A stretch of DNA of 64,000 nucleotides from an uncultured Prevotella sp. GTDB taxonomy: Bacteria; Bacteroidota; Bacteroidia; Bacteroidales; Bacteroidaceae. The stretch is taken from contig CAMKRS010000002.1 of assembly GCA_946415245.1 (NCBI GenBank), positions 62,001 through 126,000 on the forward strand, written 5' to 3'. Below are positions 1 through 8,727 of the stretch, piece by piece. The notes under the pieces were generated by a model. That model was not told the DNA's origin. It saw only the letters and a program-made list of their open reading frames with translations, and did not search any database. The translations under genes and the position numbers were made by a program. How positions within the stretch are numbered: the stretch's first letter is position 1; every line of letters starts with the position of its first letter.

Positions 1-409
1 TTTCGTCAAGGTAATGATGGGTACAGATTGGGGCATTGTCGTATGCCAGGCTCAACACGCTGAGGAGCATAATAGAGGCCTCCAATTGCTGATCCTCCAT
101 CTTATCGTAGTTGAAGTCCCCCTCAAAGCATATACCTACACTAACAGAGTTGTAATGATGTACTTTGTCGTTCACATGTGCACCTTTTTTCCACCTCGGT
201 CGGCCCTCATATATCTCTCCATCTTTTCGAATATAATAATGATAGCCAATTCCTGCCATGAGCGGGTCGCATTTCCTATCCAAATGCATTTTGTGTATAT
301 CCTCAACGGAGAAAGCTCCTCTCTTTCCCACATGATGCACTACGATGTATCTAGTCTCTTTCCTTGTCGTCAGGGGTTCTCTGAACTTGAATTCTGGATG
401 GTGTATCAT
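1..409 (-). CDS. N-acetylmuramoyl-L-alanine amidase-like protein, 3' end outside window
   Basis: This is a partial gene, cut at the left window edge after 136 codons; the start codon is at 409-407. The N-terminal part reads RYIVVHHVGKRG, then GIGYHYYIRKDGEIYEGRP and SVGICFEGDF. These are the signature segments of the Amidase_2/T7-lysozyme (PGRP) fold, which hydrolyses the bond between muramic acid and the stem peptide of peptidoglycan. VVHH supplies the first zinc-ligand histidine; the later ligands would lie near or past the edge. There is no obvious signal peptide, so it would act in phage-type lysis or need another export route. A second amidase of the same fold sits at 30434-30877. Family assignment is firm; the biological role is inferred. 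Confidence 0.8.
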   Translation of the reverse strand, partial: MIHHPEFKFREPLTTRKETRYIVVHHVGKRGAFSVEDIHKMHLDRKCDPLMAGIGYHYYIRKDGEIYEGRPRWKKGAHVNDKVHHYNSVSVGICFEGDFNYDKMEDQQLEASIMLLSVLSLAYDNAPICTHHYLDE

Positions 410-435
410 ATTGTTCCTCACTTTTACGAAATTAA

Positions 436-1017
436 TCAATTTACATCAAACTCTTCAATTTCGCCTGATGGAAGCCTGACCAGACATTGTTTCAGACTAT
501 CCATCCATCGGCATTGGGCACTACAATTGTTAAATCTTTTGGGAAACATCTTAGGATATTCTTCTCCCAACAAATGTTTGGGGATGCTCAAAGTTTCTAA
601 ACTACGGCAAAACCACAAACTACGAGGCTTTACTTCTACCACGCTGTCGGGTATAAATAGTGACTTCAGTTTCTCGCATCCCCAAAAAGTCTCATAGCCA
701 ATGATCTTTACCCCTTCTGGAATATTTACAGAAACAAGGGAACTGCACAGTTTAAACGCAGCTTCATCTATGACATTTACGCTCTTGGGAAGGATTACAG
801 AAGTTACTTTGTCACAAACAGAAAAAGCACTATAACCTATTTTTGTTACTCTATAAACGACACCCTCACTCTCTACAACCTCAGGAATAATAACGGTTCC
901 ATTCCTGTCTCTTTCAACACAAGAAACCTCAACAGAGTGCTCCTCTATAACTGCATAGGAAATACCATCTATCTTATATATTCTCTTTCCACCCATATTT
1001 TCATAGTTGATATTCAA
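436..1017 (-). CDS. BspA-like leucine-rich repeat protein (LRR_5)
   Basis: A 193-residue protein built of about four 23-residue LRR_5 repeats, for example KVTSVILPKSVNVIDEAAF, SLVSVNIPEGVKIIGYETF and KLKSLFIPDSVVEVKPRSL. This family forms solenoids used for binding and adhesion in Bacteroidetes. No signal peptide is visible and it is short for a BspA protein (often above 500 residues), so it may be cytoplasmic or the remnant of a larger surface protein. It follows the amidase by 26 bases in the opposite coordinate order on the same strand, so both could share a transcript. Confidence 0.75.
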   Translation of the reverse strand: MNINYENMGGKRIYKIDGISYAVIEEHSVEVSCVERDRNGTVIIPEVVESEGVVYRVTKIGYSAFSVCDKVTSVILPKSVNVIDEAAFKLCSSLVSVNIPEGVKIIGYETFWGCEKLKSLFIPDSVVEVKPRSLWFCRSLETLSIPKHLLGEEYPKMFPKRFNNCSAQCRWMDSLKQCLVRLPSGEIEEFDVN

Positions 1018-1026
1018 TAAACATAT

Positions 1027-1068
1027 CCTTCAACATCGCTTATTGTCCAAGATGACAATCGTTTTATT
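1027..1068 (-). repeat. Direct repeat copy 1: orphan 3' end of the histidine-phosphatase gene
   Basis: This 42 bp segment matches 2045-2086 with two mismatches. Read on the minus strand, both copies encode NKTIVILDNKRC followed by a stop, which is the C-terminus of the gene at 2048-3499. Here no upstream gene body is attached, so it is a stranded gene tail. Confidence 0.75.
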
Positions 1069-1092
1069 GCTTTTTCCATTTTCTTATATCTT

Positions 1093-1530
1093 TTAGGCTC
1101 CCTCATTATTCTCTTCAATCTTTCTGATTGTTTTGTAATCCATCTTCCCTTCATAGAACACATCAATTACCTCCTTGAACAAAGGATTAGCAGAGGCCAG
1201 CCAGAACAACGTCATGCTTGATCTCACTTTTCTGGCATCAATTGGAGATAAGATGTCCTTCGCGGGTTTACCGCTATGCTCTAGTAATGCTTTTGTAATC
1301 TCAATCAATCTGCTCCCTAGCACTGGATGATTGTAATAAGCCTGTGCTTCATCCAATCCACTAATACCATAATATTCGGAGTTATAACTATGCCCGAATC
1401 CTTTTAGTTGGGGGAATATATACCATACCCAATGAGATTGCTTGCGCCCATTCTTTATCTCTTGCAATGCACGTTCATAATCATACGTCTGTGCGTCTAT
1501 GAAGCGCTGAAGATTAAAGGAGATTGTCAT
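1093..1530 (-). CDS. DUF1810 family protein
   Basis: A 145-residue protein that matches the DUF1810 family over its whole length. The typical N-terminus FNLQRFIDAQ, the motif KQSHWVWYIFPQLKG, the segment GISGLDEAQAYYNHPVLG and the conserved DARKVRSSMTLF are all present. The family is small, soluble and widespread, and its biochemical role is not established to my knowledge. It lies 12 bases from the lipoprotein gene upstream in transcription and is bracketed by the 42 bp direct repeat, which suggests it came in with a local rearrangement. Confidence 0.85.
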   Translation of the reverse strand: MTISFNLQRFIDAQTYDYERALQEIKNGRKQSHWVWYIFPQLKGFGHSYNSEYYGISGLDEAQAYYNHPVLGSRLIEITKALLEHSGKPAKDILSPIDARKVRSSMTLFWLASANPLFKEVIDVFYEGKMDYKTIRKIEENNEGA

Positions 1531-1542
1531 ATTAACATGAAA

Positions 1543-1938
1543 TTATTCTTTTGTATATTTAAAGTCATTACCCTCTTTTGAGGTAGTAACAAAAGAATCT
1601 CCATCGAACTCTCTGATATCAATGCTACTTGTTTCTCCATTATCAAAAGAGAATACCAATCGTTGTTTGTCCTCAGTTAGTTCCCATCTCCCTTCAACCT
1701 CATATAATGGAGATTGTCCATATTCACCAAAGACAAATGTTCCGTCCCCTTTGAATTTAAAAATTTCATAAGTGTAAACAGTTGTACTTTCTGCACTATT
1801 GTTAACATTAACAGAACCTACGCTAATAGGATGCTTCCATGTACCTATCAGTTGTTCTTTACTAGGTTGTTCTTGGCTGCACGCAAGGACTAAAATCAAA
1901 TTTACCAAAATCGCAAATAAAAAACAAATCTTTCTCAT
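1543..1938 (-). CDS. Small lipocalin-like lipoprotein
   Basis: A 131-residue protein with a lipoprotein signal peptide: MRKICFLFAILVNLILVLAC, with the lipidated cysteine at residue 20. The mature part begins with SQEQPSKEQLIGTWKHP, and the GTW motif followed by alternating beta strands resembles lipocalin-like Bacteroidetes lipoproteins. The likely location is the outer or inner membrane, facing the periplasm. No substrate can be inferred. It precedes the DUF1810 gene by 12 bases and may be co-transcribed with it. Confidence 0.65.
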   Translation of the reverse strand: MRKICFLFAILVNLILVLACSQEQPSKEQLIGTWKHPISVGSVNVNNSAESTTVYTYEIFKFKGDGTFVFGEYGQSPLYEVEGRWELTEDKQRLVFSFDNGETSSIDIREFDGDSFVTTSKEGNDFKYTKE

Positions 1939-2044
1939 AATTAGGATTTTTAAATTATATAACGCTATAAAAATACAAACTTCTATTGTAATCTCAAAAT
2001 GTTTAACGATTTTTATGTCCTTTCAAAGACATTATATCTCCTTT

Positions 2045-2086
2045 CCTTCAGCATCGTTTATTGTCCAAGATGACAATCGTTTTATT
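2045..2086 (-). repeat. Direct repeat copy 2: 3' end of the histidine-phosphatase gene
   Basis: This copy is the genuine 3' end of the gene at 2048-3499. Together with copy 1 at 1027-1068 it brackets about 1 kb that contains the lipoprotein and DUF1810 genes. Confidence 0.75.
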
Positions 2087-3499
2087 TGACTTTATCGAGA
2101 CGTATCCGATAGCAGCGTTGTCAAATGGAATCTCACGGAAATGACCATCAGAGTTATGGCCTGCCTTCCGCAACAAAATACGACCTGCAGTCTTGTGTGT
2201 TACAACGAGGGCTGTCTTCCCCATAGAGGTAATGTTATCGGAGGTTTTGAGGTCGTTGAGAAAATCCGTGATTCTTACAGACACATCATTTGCACATTCA
2301 GTACTCCCAGTTGGAGCAAAAGACATATCCGTACAATATCGATGGTAGTCATCAGGATACTTGCTTACAATATCTGTCCGGGGCAACCCTTCCCAATCCC
2401 CATAATCCAGCTCCAAAAGCCTTTTGTCTTCGACCAACTGTCCACCGGCTATTGCACTTATTTCACTGGCGGTCTGATAACATCGAAACATAGGACTATG
2501 GTAGATGACGTCGAAAGTGACACCGATACTTTTGAAATAGCGTCCAACATCCTGTGCTTGTTTCAAGCCGTCATTTGTCAAGGGTATATTACTTCTGCTG
2601 CCGATAAAGATATCCTTTTTGTTAGCCTCTGTTTCTGCATGGCGCATACAATAGAAACCAGAGTCTTCATAACCAAAATCGTTCTCTACATCAGTGACGA
2701 AGCTCCTGATTATTCTATTTTGCACCTCTGCATCTTCTTTGTTCTCCGAGGGATGTAGCGACTGTTCCGTCTGCCATGGCATCAAGTAGTCACTTTTCCG
2801 ACTTATTCCATAATAGTGTATCTCAACATCAGACGACATCTGGTCCTCTGGAAGTAGTTGTTTGTAAAACACGCAATTCTTAATCTCCCCAGCTCCCATT
2901 TCATACAATTTATCTGTAAAGATCTTCAAAGTCTTCTTTGTATGAGATTCACCAGCCACTAAAAGGACACGTTTTAAGTATGCTTTAGGGATACGGAAAG
3001 GATACATATATTTAGTCTCTCTTCCATTCTCATCATGATGATATGTTCTGTCAAGAGCCAAAATAGGTCGTTCTCCAAGTCGGTATGAAATGAGCGAACC
3101 ATAAACTGCACCTCCCCGACCAATACCCACAATCAAGGTCGGATCATATCCCTTTGCAGTGTTCGCATCAAGCAGTTCTTTTGCAATAGTATCCGCGGTT
3201 GCTCGGGCTTTATTCCAAGTGAATTGTCTAAAAAGTGATTTTCCATTGATGGTAATAAATGGCAATATTGGACGTTTGCCTTTTACATCACTATTGCTTG
3301 CACTTCGAAATTCAAAATGTTTACGCAACCAACTCACCATGGTTACCAACCATCCACTTATCAGAGTAAGGAGTCCCACAAGATTTAACCATCCTTCAGC
3401 ATGGCTATTGAAATCCCTCTGAAATGAATCTATCTGCTCCAATGATGTTGAGCAGGCACAGAGAATAAAAACAGAAACTATCAATAACGCTCTTTTCAT
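2048..3499 (-). CDS. Membrane-anchored phosphoribosyltransferase-like / histidine phosphatase fusion
   Basis: A 483-residue three-part protein. Residues 1-16 form a lipoprotein-type signal ending in LCAC, followed by a short segment and a hydrophobic helix around residues 38-59 (LVGLLTLISGWLVTMVSWL). Residues about 90-240 carry a phosphoribosyltransferase-like fold, with TLIVGIGRGGAVYGSLIS and the strand RVLLVAGESHTKKTLK where PRTases have the PRPP loop; the acidic pair usual in that loop is not clear. Residues about 280-475 are a histidine phosphatase, with the catalytic RHAETEANKK, the SPMFRCYQTA arginine motif and the second histidine in VVTHKTAGR. The pairing suggests linked nucleotide or sugar-phosphate chemistry at the membrane, but the substrate is unknown. 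Domain order is seen; function is inferred. Confidence 0.75.
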   Translation of the reverse strand: MKRALLIVSVFILCACSTSLEQIDSFQRDFNSHAEGWLNLVGLLTLISGWLVTMVSWLRKHFEFRSASNSDVKGKRPILPFITINGKSLFRQFTWNKARATADTIAKELLDANTAKGYDPTLIVGIGRGGAVYGSLISYRLGERPILALDRTYHHDENGRETKYMYPFRIPKAYLKRVLLVAGESHTKKTLKIFTDKLYEMGAGEIKNCVFYKQLLPEDQMSSDVEIHYYGISRKSDYLMPWQTEQSLHPSENKEDAEVQNRIIRSFVTDVENDFGYEDSGFYCMRHAETEANKKDIFIGSRSNIPLTNDGLKQAQDVGRYFKSIGVTFDVIYHSPMFRCYQTASEISAIAGGQLVEDKRLLELDYGDWEGLPRTDIVSKYPDDYHRYCTDMSFAPTGSTECANDVSVRITDFLNDLKTSDNITSMGKTALVVTHKTAGRILLRKAGHNSDGHFREIPFDNAAIGYVSIKSNKTIVILDNKRC

Positions 3500-3547
3500 T
3501 TTTTACAATTATTATTGGGAACACCTCATTTCATCACACTCTGATTT

Positions 3548-3661
3548 ATGGTTCCTAACTCAAGGCTGGTAGCAATGTTTGCCAATTACGATCAAGATGA
3601 AGGGGTATGTTTGGTCTTTGAGTTAAATGATGGTTATAGGCAAGCCCTAACCAATAATTAG
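3548..3661 (+). pseudogene. Short fragment resembling DUF2971
   Basis: A 37-codon open frame on the plus strand in an otherwise empty gap between minus-strand genes. The stretch NSRLVAMFANYDQDEGVCLV resembles the conserved WaHYa..HkGiClgF motif of DUF2971 proteins, with the leading Trp lost. It is far too short for that family (200 residues or more), so it is at best a relic. The match is by eye and weak. Confidence 0.25.
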
Positions 3662-3695
3662 TGTACCATACATTATGATAAGATTTAATAATGAC

Positions 3696-4208
3696 CTATT
3701 TGTCAATTAAATGCAAATTCTCCATTTCAACTTTGACATTTCGGGTGTCTGAAGTTCCCTTTTTAACTACGATTGCTTCTATTGTAGCACTCATGGCCTT
3801 TGTCTCCTTGTCGTAGTTGTGAATGGTGATGGTTGCCGATTGGCCATTCCATTCTGGATATGGCTGTCCGTCATAGTCCACAGTCAAACGCAAATAACTA
3901 ACGGCATTGCTTGACCACTTTTCACTATTCGCATCATATACGCAGGAATAAGTCCCAAGTTCGCTTGTGTTCATAGTCAATGAAATAGTTCTGTAGGAAT
4001 TGCCTATCTCAGTAGCAAAACTAATCTGCCACATGGCTAAATCACCATCGTTTGTTTCTCCACGGACGAATGTATAACTCCAATTACTCCATTGAATCTC
4101 GCCATCATAGATTGTCGCTGTACCCTTTTTCTCTTCAGAAGAGCAGGATGTCATCAATAATGCGCTCCAAAATAGCGCTACACTCAAAATAAAAAAGGTT
4201 CTTTTCAT
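3696..4208 (-). CDS. Hypothetical lipoprotein
   Basis: About 170 residues. I take the start at 4208 (MKRTFFIL), three codons inside the longest frame, because it gives a normal lipoprotein signal ending in LLMTSC. The mature part is rich in beta-forming residues with many Trp and Tyr (IQWSNWSYTFV, YPEWNGQSATITIHNYD), which suggests a beta-sandwich. I do not recognise the family. It lies 10 bases beyond the WG-repeat lipoprotein gene in the same transcriptional direction and probably belongs to the same envelope-protein operon. Confidence 0.6.
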   Translation of the reverse strand: MKRTFFILSVALFWSALLMTSCSSEEKKGTATIYDGEIQWSNWSYTFVRGETNDGDLAMWQISFATEIGNSYRTISLTMNTSELGTYSCVYDANSEKWSSNAVSYLRLTVDYDGQPYPEWNGQSATITIHNYDKETKAMSATIEAIVVKKGTSDTRNVKVEMENLHLIDK

Positions 4209-4227
4209 AATTGTCAATTTATATTGA

Positions 4228-5817
4228 TTATTTTATATGATGATTTGTTTTAATATAATTACCACAAAGGTCAAGCCAGCCTGTTTCATTATCTTTTTTT
4301 ACAATAAAAAGATTCGCTTTTGAATTCTGGCAGACGTAGACTTCATCAAATTCCAGGGGAACCAACTTTTGATTTTTTGTATCGAGGACGCCCCATTTTC
4401 CGTTCTTGGCGACATAAACCGCCTTTGACCAAGCATCATACATGCATGTTTTATATTCACAGGGTATCAGCAACCTGCCTTGATTGTCAATAAGACCTTG
4501 TTTCCCTTCTATTCCAACAGTAGCATACCCCACAAAATTGCCTATCATATCGTATTGGCATGGAGTCAAACATTTTCCCATTGGAGAATACACTCCCCAT
4601 TTTCCATTCTTACACATACAAAAGACATTATCGTTAGAATAAACGCTGCCCTCAAAACGTCCATTTTCAAATTCAAATGGTGAGATAACAGAATTCTGCT
4701 TATTTATCATCCCATATTTAACTTGTCCCTCTATAATTTTACCAACGATTGCCGAACCATTATGAAAACGATCTGCCCAATCATATACAAATGGTATTAC
4801 CGTATTACCATTCTTATCAATATAGCCCCATTTTCCACCTTTCATCATTGCAGCCAATCCTTCATTGAAAACAGCAAAATGACTGGAATAGAAATTAAAT
4901 TTATATTCTGTATATTCAAACTTGAACGGTATCTTTACATTACCCTTTTTATCGACGAATCCGATCTTTTTGTTAAGTACCACAGCTACCAATCCTTGTG
5001 AGAAATAATCTCTGGCATTCTCATATTTACAAGGTATTTCTTCGCCAAGATAGTTTACAAAGCCACTTTTCCCATTTTTCTCAACCCTTTTAAAGTCATA
5101 TGGTGTATCAATATGTTCTCCGTTATACCCCTCTAGGTCTCTGGAAATGTTTGCCACAGACACCTTCCCGTCTTTTGTTAAACAGAAAACATCTTCAAAC
5201 TTGTACTTTTCAGTACCCAAATTACCATAGTGTTCATAAAACTGTCTTATTTGGTCATATTGCACAGGAACGACGATCTCACCCCTATTATTCATTACAC
5301 CATATTTATTGTTTTGTTTAACAATGGTATATTTGCCATAAAAGAAATCGATGTTATCATAAATACAAGGAGCAATTTCCTTACCCTTCAAATCGAACAT
5401 TCCATATTTATTATCTTTTGATTGAACACATATAACATTAGGGCCGAAGAATCCGGACTTGTATTTTAATGGAACCACCTCTTCTCTGTCCTTATCTACA
5501 CAGCCAAAAGGATTGTATTCCCGACCCATCTCATCGTATTTAACCTTGTGTGAACGTACCAAATACAAATTATCTGGCCCAGATTCACTCCAACTATACT
5601 TTTTCAATCTTTTCAATTCCTTTCTCAACTCCGGAGTAATACCACAAGGCTGTTCATCAAAACCTGTTGTATGAGAACGTTTTTCTTCACAACCAGTTAC
5701 AACTAGTAATGAAAATGCTATTATCAGACATTGGCTAGGTTTGAATAATTGTTTTATTGTGGTACCTAGGCCATGGATAAACAAGATTGCAGAACGATTG
5801 TTTTTATTTGATGTCAT
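4228..5817 (-). CDS. WG-repeat lipoprotein (copy 1)
   Basis: About 529 residues made of roughly ten WG (KWG) repeats of the form KxGyiDkxGnxviPxxYd, for example GKWGYIDKNGNTVIPFVYDW and NKYGVMNNRGEIVVPVQYDQ. I place the start at 5817 because a promoter -7 element at 5854-5861 overlaps the longest possible start (5856). The N-terminus then carries a hydrophobic stretch ending in LLVVTGC, a lipobox. The family forms beta-propeller-like binding scaffolds and usually lacks enzyme activity. It is a close paralogue of the next gene: both share a (Q/R)PCGI(T/I)PEL segment just after the lipobox. Periplasmic or surface exposure is likely. Confidence 0.75.
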   Translation of the reverse strand: MTSNKNNRSAILFIHGLGTTIKQLFKPSQCLIIAFSLLVVTGCEEKRSHTTGFDEQPCGITPELRKELKRLKKYSWSESGPDNLYLVRSHKVKYDEMGREYNPFGCVDKDREEVVPLKYKSGFFGPNVICVQSKDNKYGMFDLKGKEIAPCIYDNIDFFYGKYTIVKQNNKYGVMNNRGEIVVPVQYDQIRQFYEHYGNLGTEKYKFEDVFCLTKDGKVSVANISRDLEGYNGEHIDTPYDFKRVEKNGKSGFVNYLGEEIPCKYENARDYFSQGLVAVVLNKKIGFVDKKGNVKIPFKFEYTEYKFNFYSSHFAVFNEGLAAMMKGGKWGYIDKNGNTVIPFVYDWADRFHNGSAIVGKIIEGQVKYGMINKQNSVISPFEFENGRFEGSVYSNDNVFCMCKNGKWGVYSPMGKCLTPCQYDMIGNFVGYATVGIEGKQGLIDNQGRLLIPCEYKTCMYDAWSKAVYVAKNGKWGVLDTKNQKLVPLEFDEVYVCQNSKANLFIVKKDNETGWLDLCGNYIKTNHHIK

Positions 5818-5853
5818 ATGAATTTTAATTATTGATAATTGTCTTCTTGGGTG

Positions 5854-5861
5854 CAAATATA
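5854..5861 (-). promoter_or_regulatory. Bacteroidetes-type -7 promoter element
   Basis: TATATTTG on the minus strand matches the TAnnTTTG -7 consensus. It lies about 36 bases upstream of the chosen start at 5817 and supports that start over the longer one. The -33 element is not clear. Confidence 0.45.
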
Positions 5862-5922
5862 CTCAATTATATTCAAATGACAAAATATTCTAAACCTTAT
5901 TTGGACTAGAATTACTCAATTA

Positions 5923-7482
5923 TTAGTCTAATGTACAATTTCCGCAGCGGTCGTAAAGGCCAAAGCGCCCATCTTTTTTCACATAAAATAGGGATCCGTA
6001 GAACTCTCTACAAGGATCAACTGCATCAAATTCTACGGGAACTAATACTTGGCCCTGCAAATCTACACAACCCCATTTCCCATCCTTTACGACATAAACC
6101 ATATCAGCCCCAGCACAAACGTCATACAGACATGTTTCATATTCGCAAGGAATCAACAATTGGCCCTGCTCATTGATAAGCCCCTGTTTGCCATTTTTAA
6201 CAACCGTAGCATAACCTTCGACAAAAGTGATTTGTTGATCATACTGGCAGGGTGTCACACACACACCGGTTGGAGAATAAACTCCCCATTTACCATTTTG
6301 GCATAGGGTATATACGCTCCCAGTAAAAACACCATTTTCGAATTCAAATGGCAGAATAACAGTATTGTTCTTATCAATTAGCCCCAATCGCTTTCCTTTT
6401 GCGACAAGAGCAACTCCTTGATGGAAACAGCTTCCCCAATCATATACGAATGGAATGATCTCCTTACCTTCTTTATTAATATAACCCCATTTATTGCCAG
6501 GTTTCATCATGGCAGCCAACCCTTCACTGAAAACAGCAAAAGAAAACGAATGGAAATTAAAATTGAATTCTGAATAGTAAAATGAGAACGGAATCTTTAC
6601 CGTACCTTTCATGTCGATAAAACCAACCTTATTGTTTTTCACCACTGCCATCAAGCCATCAGAGGGGAATAGAGGTTTTCTAGCATCATATGTTAACCTG
6701 GCATTCTGAAATGGGCCTGCAATAATATGCCCTTGACAATCCATGAAACTCCAGTTTCCGTCTTTCCCGAATGGAACAACATCGTATGGTGTTGAAGGTT
6801 TCTTTTCCATTTTTTCTGGAGAGAAATTGAATAATTTTGGTTTCCCATTTTTATTACTATATGCCAAATATATGTCAGGCAGTTCTTCTTCCTTATAACT
6901 ACGATATGCTCCATCTGGATATAAACGCCCCACACTTTCAAACTGTATGGGAATTACAACCTTACATTTCTTGTCTAGAAGTCCGTATAACCCATTCTTT
7001 TTAACTATTAAATAATTATAAGAAAAGATATCACCAGGACAATATCGAAAAATATAATCAAGACTGATTTCTTCATATTCCATTGGCAATAATTCATTAC
7101 CATCTATATCCAACAGTCCAAATCGCATTCCTTGATTTGTACGTTTTGAAACTACAAATACTTCATCACCAATACGAACACTGTGATATTTTATAGGAAT
7201 TACTACATTGCCATTTGTATCGATGCATCCCATGGGATAGTAATTTTGTCCCGTCTCATCAACCTGAGAGCTCCTCGAATGCACCGCAAATAAACCTTCT
7301 CTGACACTTCCGAATCCCACCACATCATAGTCTTTCAACGTCTTTTTCAATTCGGGTATGATACCACAAGGACGTTCATCATAACTTGTTGTTTGATAAC
7401 GTTTGTTTTTACACCCCGTCGTTATAAGTAACGAGATGAATACCATCATCAGCAAAAGGCTGGGTTTAAATATTCGTTTCAT
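5923..7482 (-). CDS. WG-repeat lipoprotein (copy 2)
   Basis: About 519 residues. The start at 7482 (MKRIFKPS) gives a standard lipoprotein signal with lipobox LITTGC; longer starts at 7488 or 7503 are possible. The body has about ten WG repeats such as NKWGYINKEGKEIIPFVYDW, GKQGLINEQGQLLIPCEYET and GKWGCVDLQGQVLVPVEFDA. It is a tandem paralogue of the gene at 4228-5817, with the most similar repeats in the C-terminal half. Its start lies 21 bases beyond the stop of the upstream membrane-protein gene, so the two are likely co-transcribed. A ligand-binding or scaffold role is inferred; no catalytic motif is seen. Confidence 0.75.
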   Translation of the reverse strand: MKRIFKPSLLLMMVFISLLITTGCKNKRYQTTSYDERPCGIIPELKKTLKDYDVVGFGSVREGLFAVHSRSSQVDETGQNYYPMGCIDTNGNVVIPIKYHSVRIGDEVFVVSKRTNQGMRFGLLDIDGNELLPMEYEEISLDYIFRYCPGDIFSYNYLIVKKNGLYGLLDKKCKVVIPIQFESVGRLYPDGAYRSYKEEELPDIYLAYSNKNGKPKLFNFSPEKMEKKPSTPYDVVPFGKDGNWSFMDCQGHIIAGPFQNARLTYDARKPLFPSDGLMAVVKNNKVGFIDMKGTVKIPFSFYYSEFNFNFHSFSFAVFSEGLAAMMKPGNKWGYINKEGKEIIPFVYDWGSCFHQGVALVAKGKRLGLIDKNNTVILPFEFENGVFTGSVYTLCQNGKWGVYSPTGVCVTPCQYDQQITFVEGYATVVKNGKQGLINEQGQLLIPCEYETCLYDVCAGADMVYVVKDGKWGCVDLQGQVLVPVEFDAVDPCREFYGSLFYVKKDGRFGLYDRCGNCTLD

Positions 7483-7503
7483 TGTCATATATCTAAGAAT
7501 CAT

Positions 7504-8229
7504 TTAATTATCATCTATTGTTTGTACAGGTGGCAGTAATGATATGAATCGTGCCAAACATACGATATTCATAAAGATTCCTATTACAGACTCAATATAA
7601 GCAATCATAGCAATATCGAAGCCTTTTTCATAATCCGAGACCTCTTCTGGTGAAGCGATATTGGCTAATGTCGTTACACTTTCAAGAATGATTCTTAAAC
7701 TATCCACATTTGGTGTCTTTGCCTTATACATAAATATATAGACGACGGAAAACCATAGAATATATTCAAAGATATTGCAGATCAACAGCAAAACCGTTCT
7801 CGTGGCAGATTTGATGCGATATTTTGTTATGCCAGACTTGATCGGGTCAAACAAAAGAACATTGATCTGATACACAAATAACTCAAAGGTCCTTAGGAAA
7901 GCATAAACAACGAGAATGTATGAGATTACCTTACATGACGTCTTGGCAACAATGAGACATCCAACAATAGCCAAAAGGATATTACCAATTACCCATAATT
8001 CAGGAAACAAGAAACCAGAAGTGAAAGGTCTATTCTCTCTCCAAGCTTTGGAATACTCTTCTTTTGAGGCATTCGGATTCTTTTTCTTAAATTGATAATT
8101 CCACACCCATTTTGAGATGTTCCTTATCTGCTGAAAGACAGACACCTGCCTGAGAACATCAAACAGATGATATGCCAACCAAAGAATGATGCCGTCTTGA
8201 TATATTGATTTTTTATTTGGTATCGCCAT
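7504..8229 (-). CDS. Integral membrane protein of unknown family
   Basis: 241 residues with four or five predicted membrane helices: around residues 75-95 (LWVIGNILLAIVGCLIVA), 100-122, 145-168 (TVLLLICNIFEYILWFSVVYIF) and 207-230 (IAMIAYIESVIGIFMNIVCL). The cytoplasmic segment near residues 38-70 is rich in charged residues. I do not recognise the family. It is the first gene after the two short precursor peptides (gap 228 bases) and directly precedes the WG lipoprotein, so it could belong to either unit. Confidence 0.6.
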   Translation of the reverse strand: MAIPNKKSIYQDGIILWLAYHLFDVLRQVSVFQQIRNISKWVWNYQFKKKNPNASKEEYSKAWRENRPFTSGFLFPELWVIGNILLAIVGCLIVAKTSCKVISYILVVYAFLRTFELFVYQINVLLFDPIKSGITKYRIKSATRTVLLLICNIFEYILWFSVVYIFMYKAKTPNVDSLRIILESVTTLANIASPEEVSDYEKGFDIAMIAYIESVIGIFMNIVCLARFISLLPPVQTIDDN

Positions 8230-8457
8230 AATCAGATTATAAAGCAGTTATTTCCTAACTAATTTTAATTCTTGCATCTGTCGCAGGAGTTTTTCCAACA
8301 TAGGATTATAATGAGTCCTGTTTCTGTCTATTGTTTACTCATTTTTCCCATAACAAAAGAAGATAAACAATCCTATAAATGAGCAGAAGTCCAAATGGCA
8401 ACTACTCATCTGAAAAGATTTGGCAAATCATGCTCTAAGAGAAGAGCCATGAATCAA

Positions 8458-8562
8458 CTATTTATTGTTTTCGCTAAAATTAGGGAAAAGACCCTTTGCA
8501 GCAGCCCCTGGTAAATTACCTACTCTTAGAATGTCATCAATCGTTTTTTTATTTTTCTTCAT
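8458..8562 (-). CDS. Candidate RiPP precursor peptide B (34 residues)
   Basis: ATG at 8562-8560 and TAG at 8460-8458, preceded by a purine-rich AAGGAA. The peptide has a lysine-rich head (MKKNKK), a helix-like leader segment TIDDILRVGNLPG and the core AAAKGLFPNF, then a polar tail. It aligns end to end with peptide A at 8620-8727: IGDILKV/IDDILRV in the leader and an identical AAAKGLFP core. Two paralogous short peptides with a constant core, directly behind a radical SAM gene, fit the arrangement of ribosomally made, post-translationally modified peptides. The modification and product are unknown, and I know of no named family with this core. Confidence 0.65.
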   Translation of the reverse strand: MKKNKKTIDDILRVGNLPGAAAKGLFPNFSENNK

Positions 8563-8619
8563 TTCCTTAATAATTTAGTTAATTCTTATTGTATATACTC
8601 CATATAAATAACCGACTAT

Positions 8620-8727
8620 TTAATTATCGGTTTCTATGAAAATTGGGAAGAGACCTTTTGCTGCAGCATTAGGTGTTAGTTCTACCTTCAAGATGTCTCC
8701 AATTGTTATTTTTTCTTCTTTTTTCAT
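8620..8727 (-). CDS. Candidate RiPP precursor peptide A (35 residues)
   Basis: ATG at 8727-8725 overlaps the TGA stop of the radical SAM gene (ATGA), so translation is probably coupled to the enzyme. The peptide begins MKKEEKITIGDILKVELTP, continues with the core AAAKGLFP shared with peptide B, and ends in IFIETDN. The core is preceded by Asn where peptide B has Gly. There is no cysteine, so sulfur-to-carbon crosslinks are excluded; a carbon-carbon, carbon-nitrogen or epimerisation chemistry at Lys, Phe or Ala would be possible. The call as a precursor is inferred from the duplication, size and position. Confidence 0.65.
   Translation of the reverse strand: MKKEEKITIGDILKVELTPNAAAKGLFPIFIETDN

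Noticed and set aside
14..697. Open frame of 227 codons on the plus strand
   Set aside because: It lies opposite the amidase and the LRR gene, both of which have clear family motifs on the minus strand.
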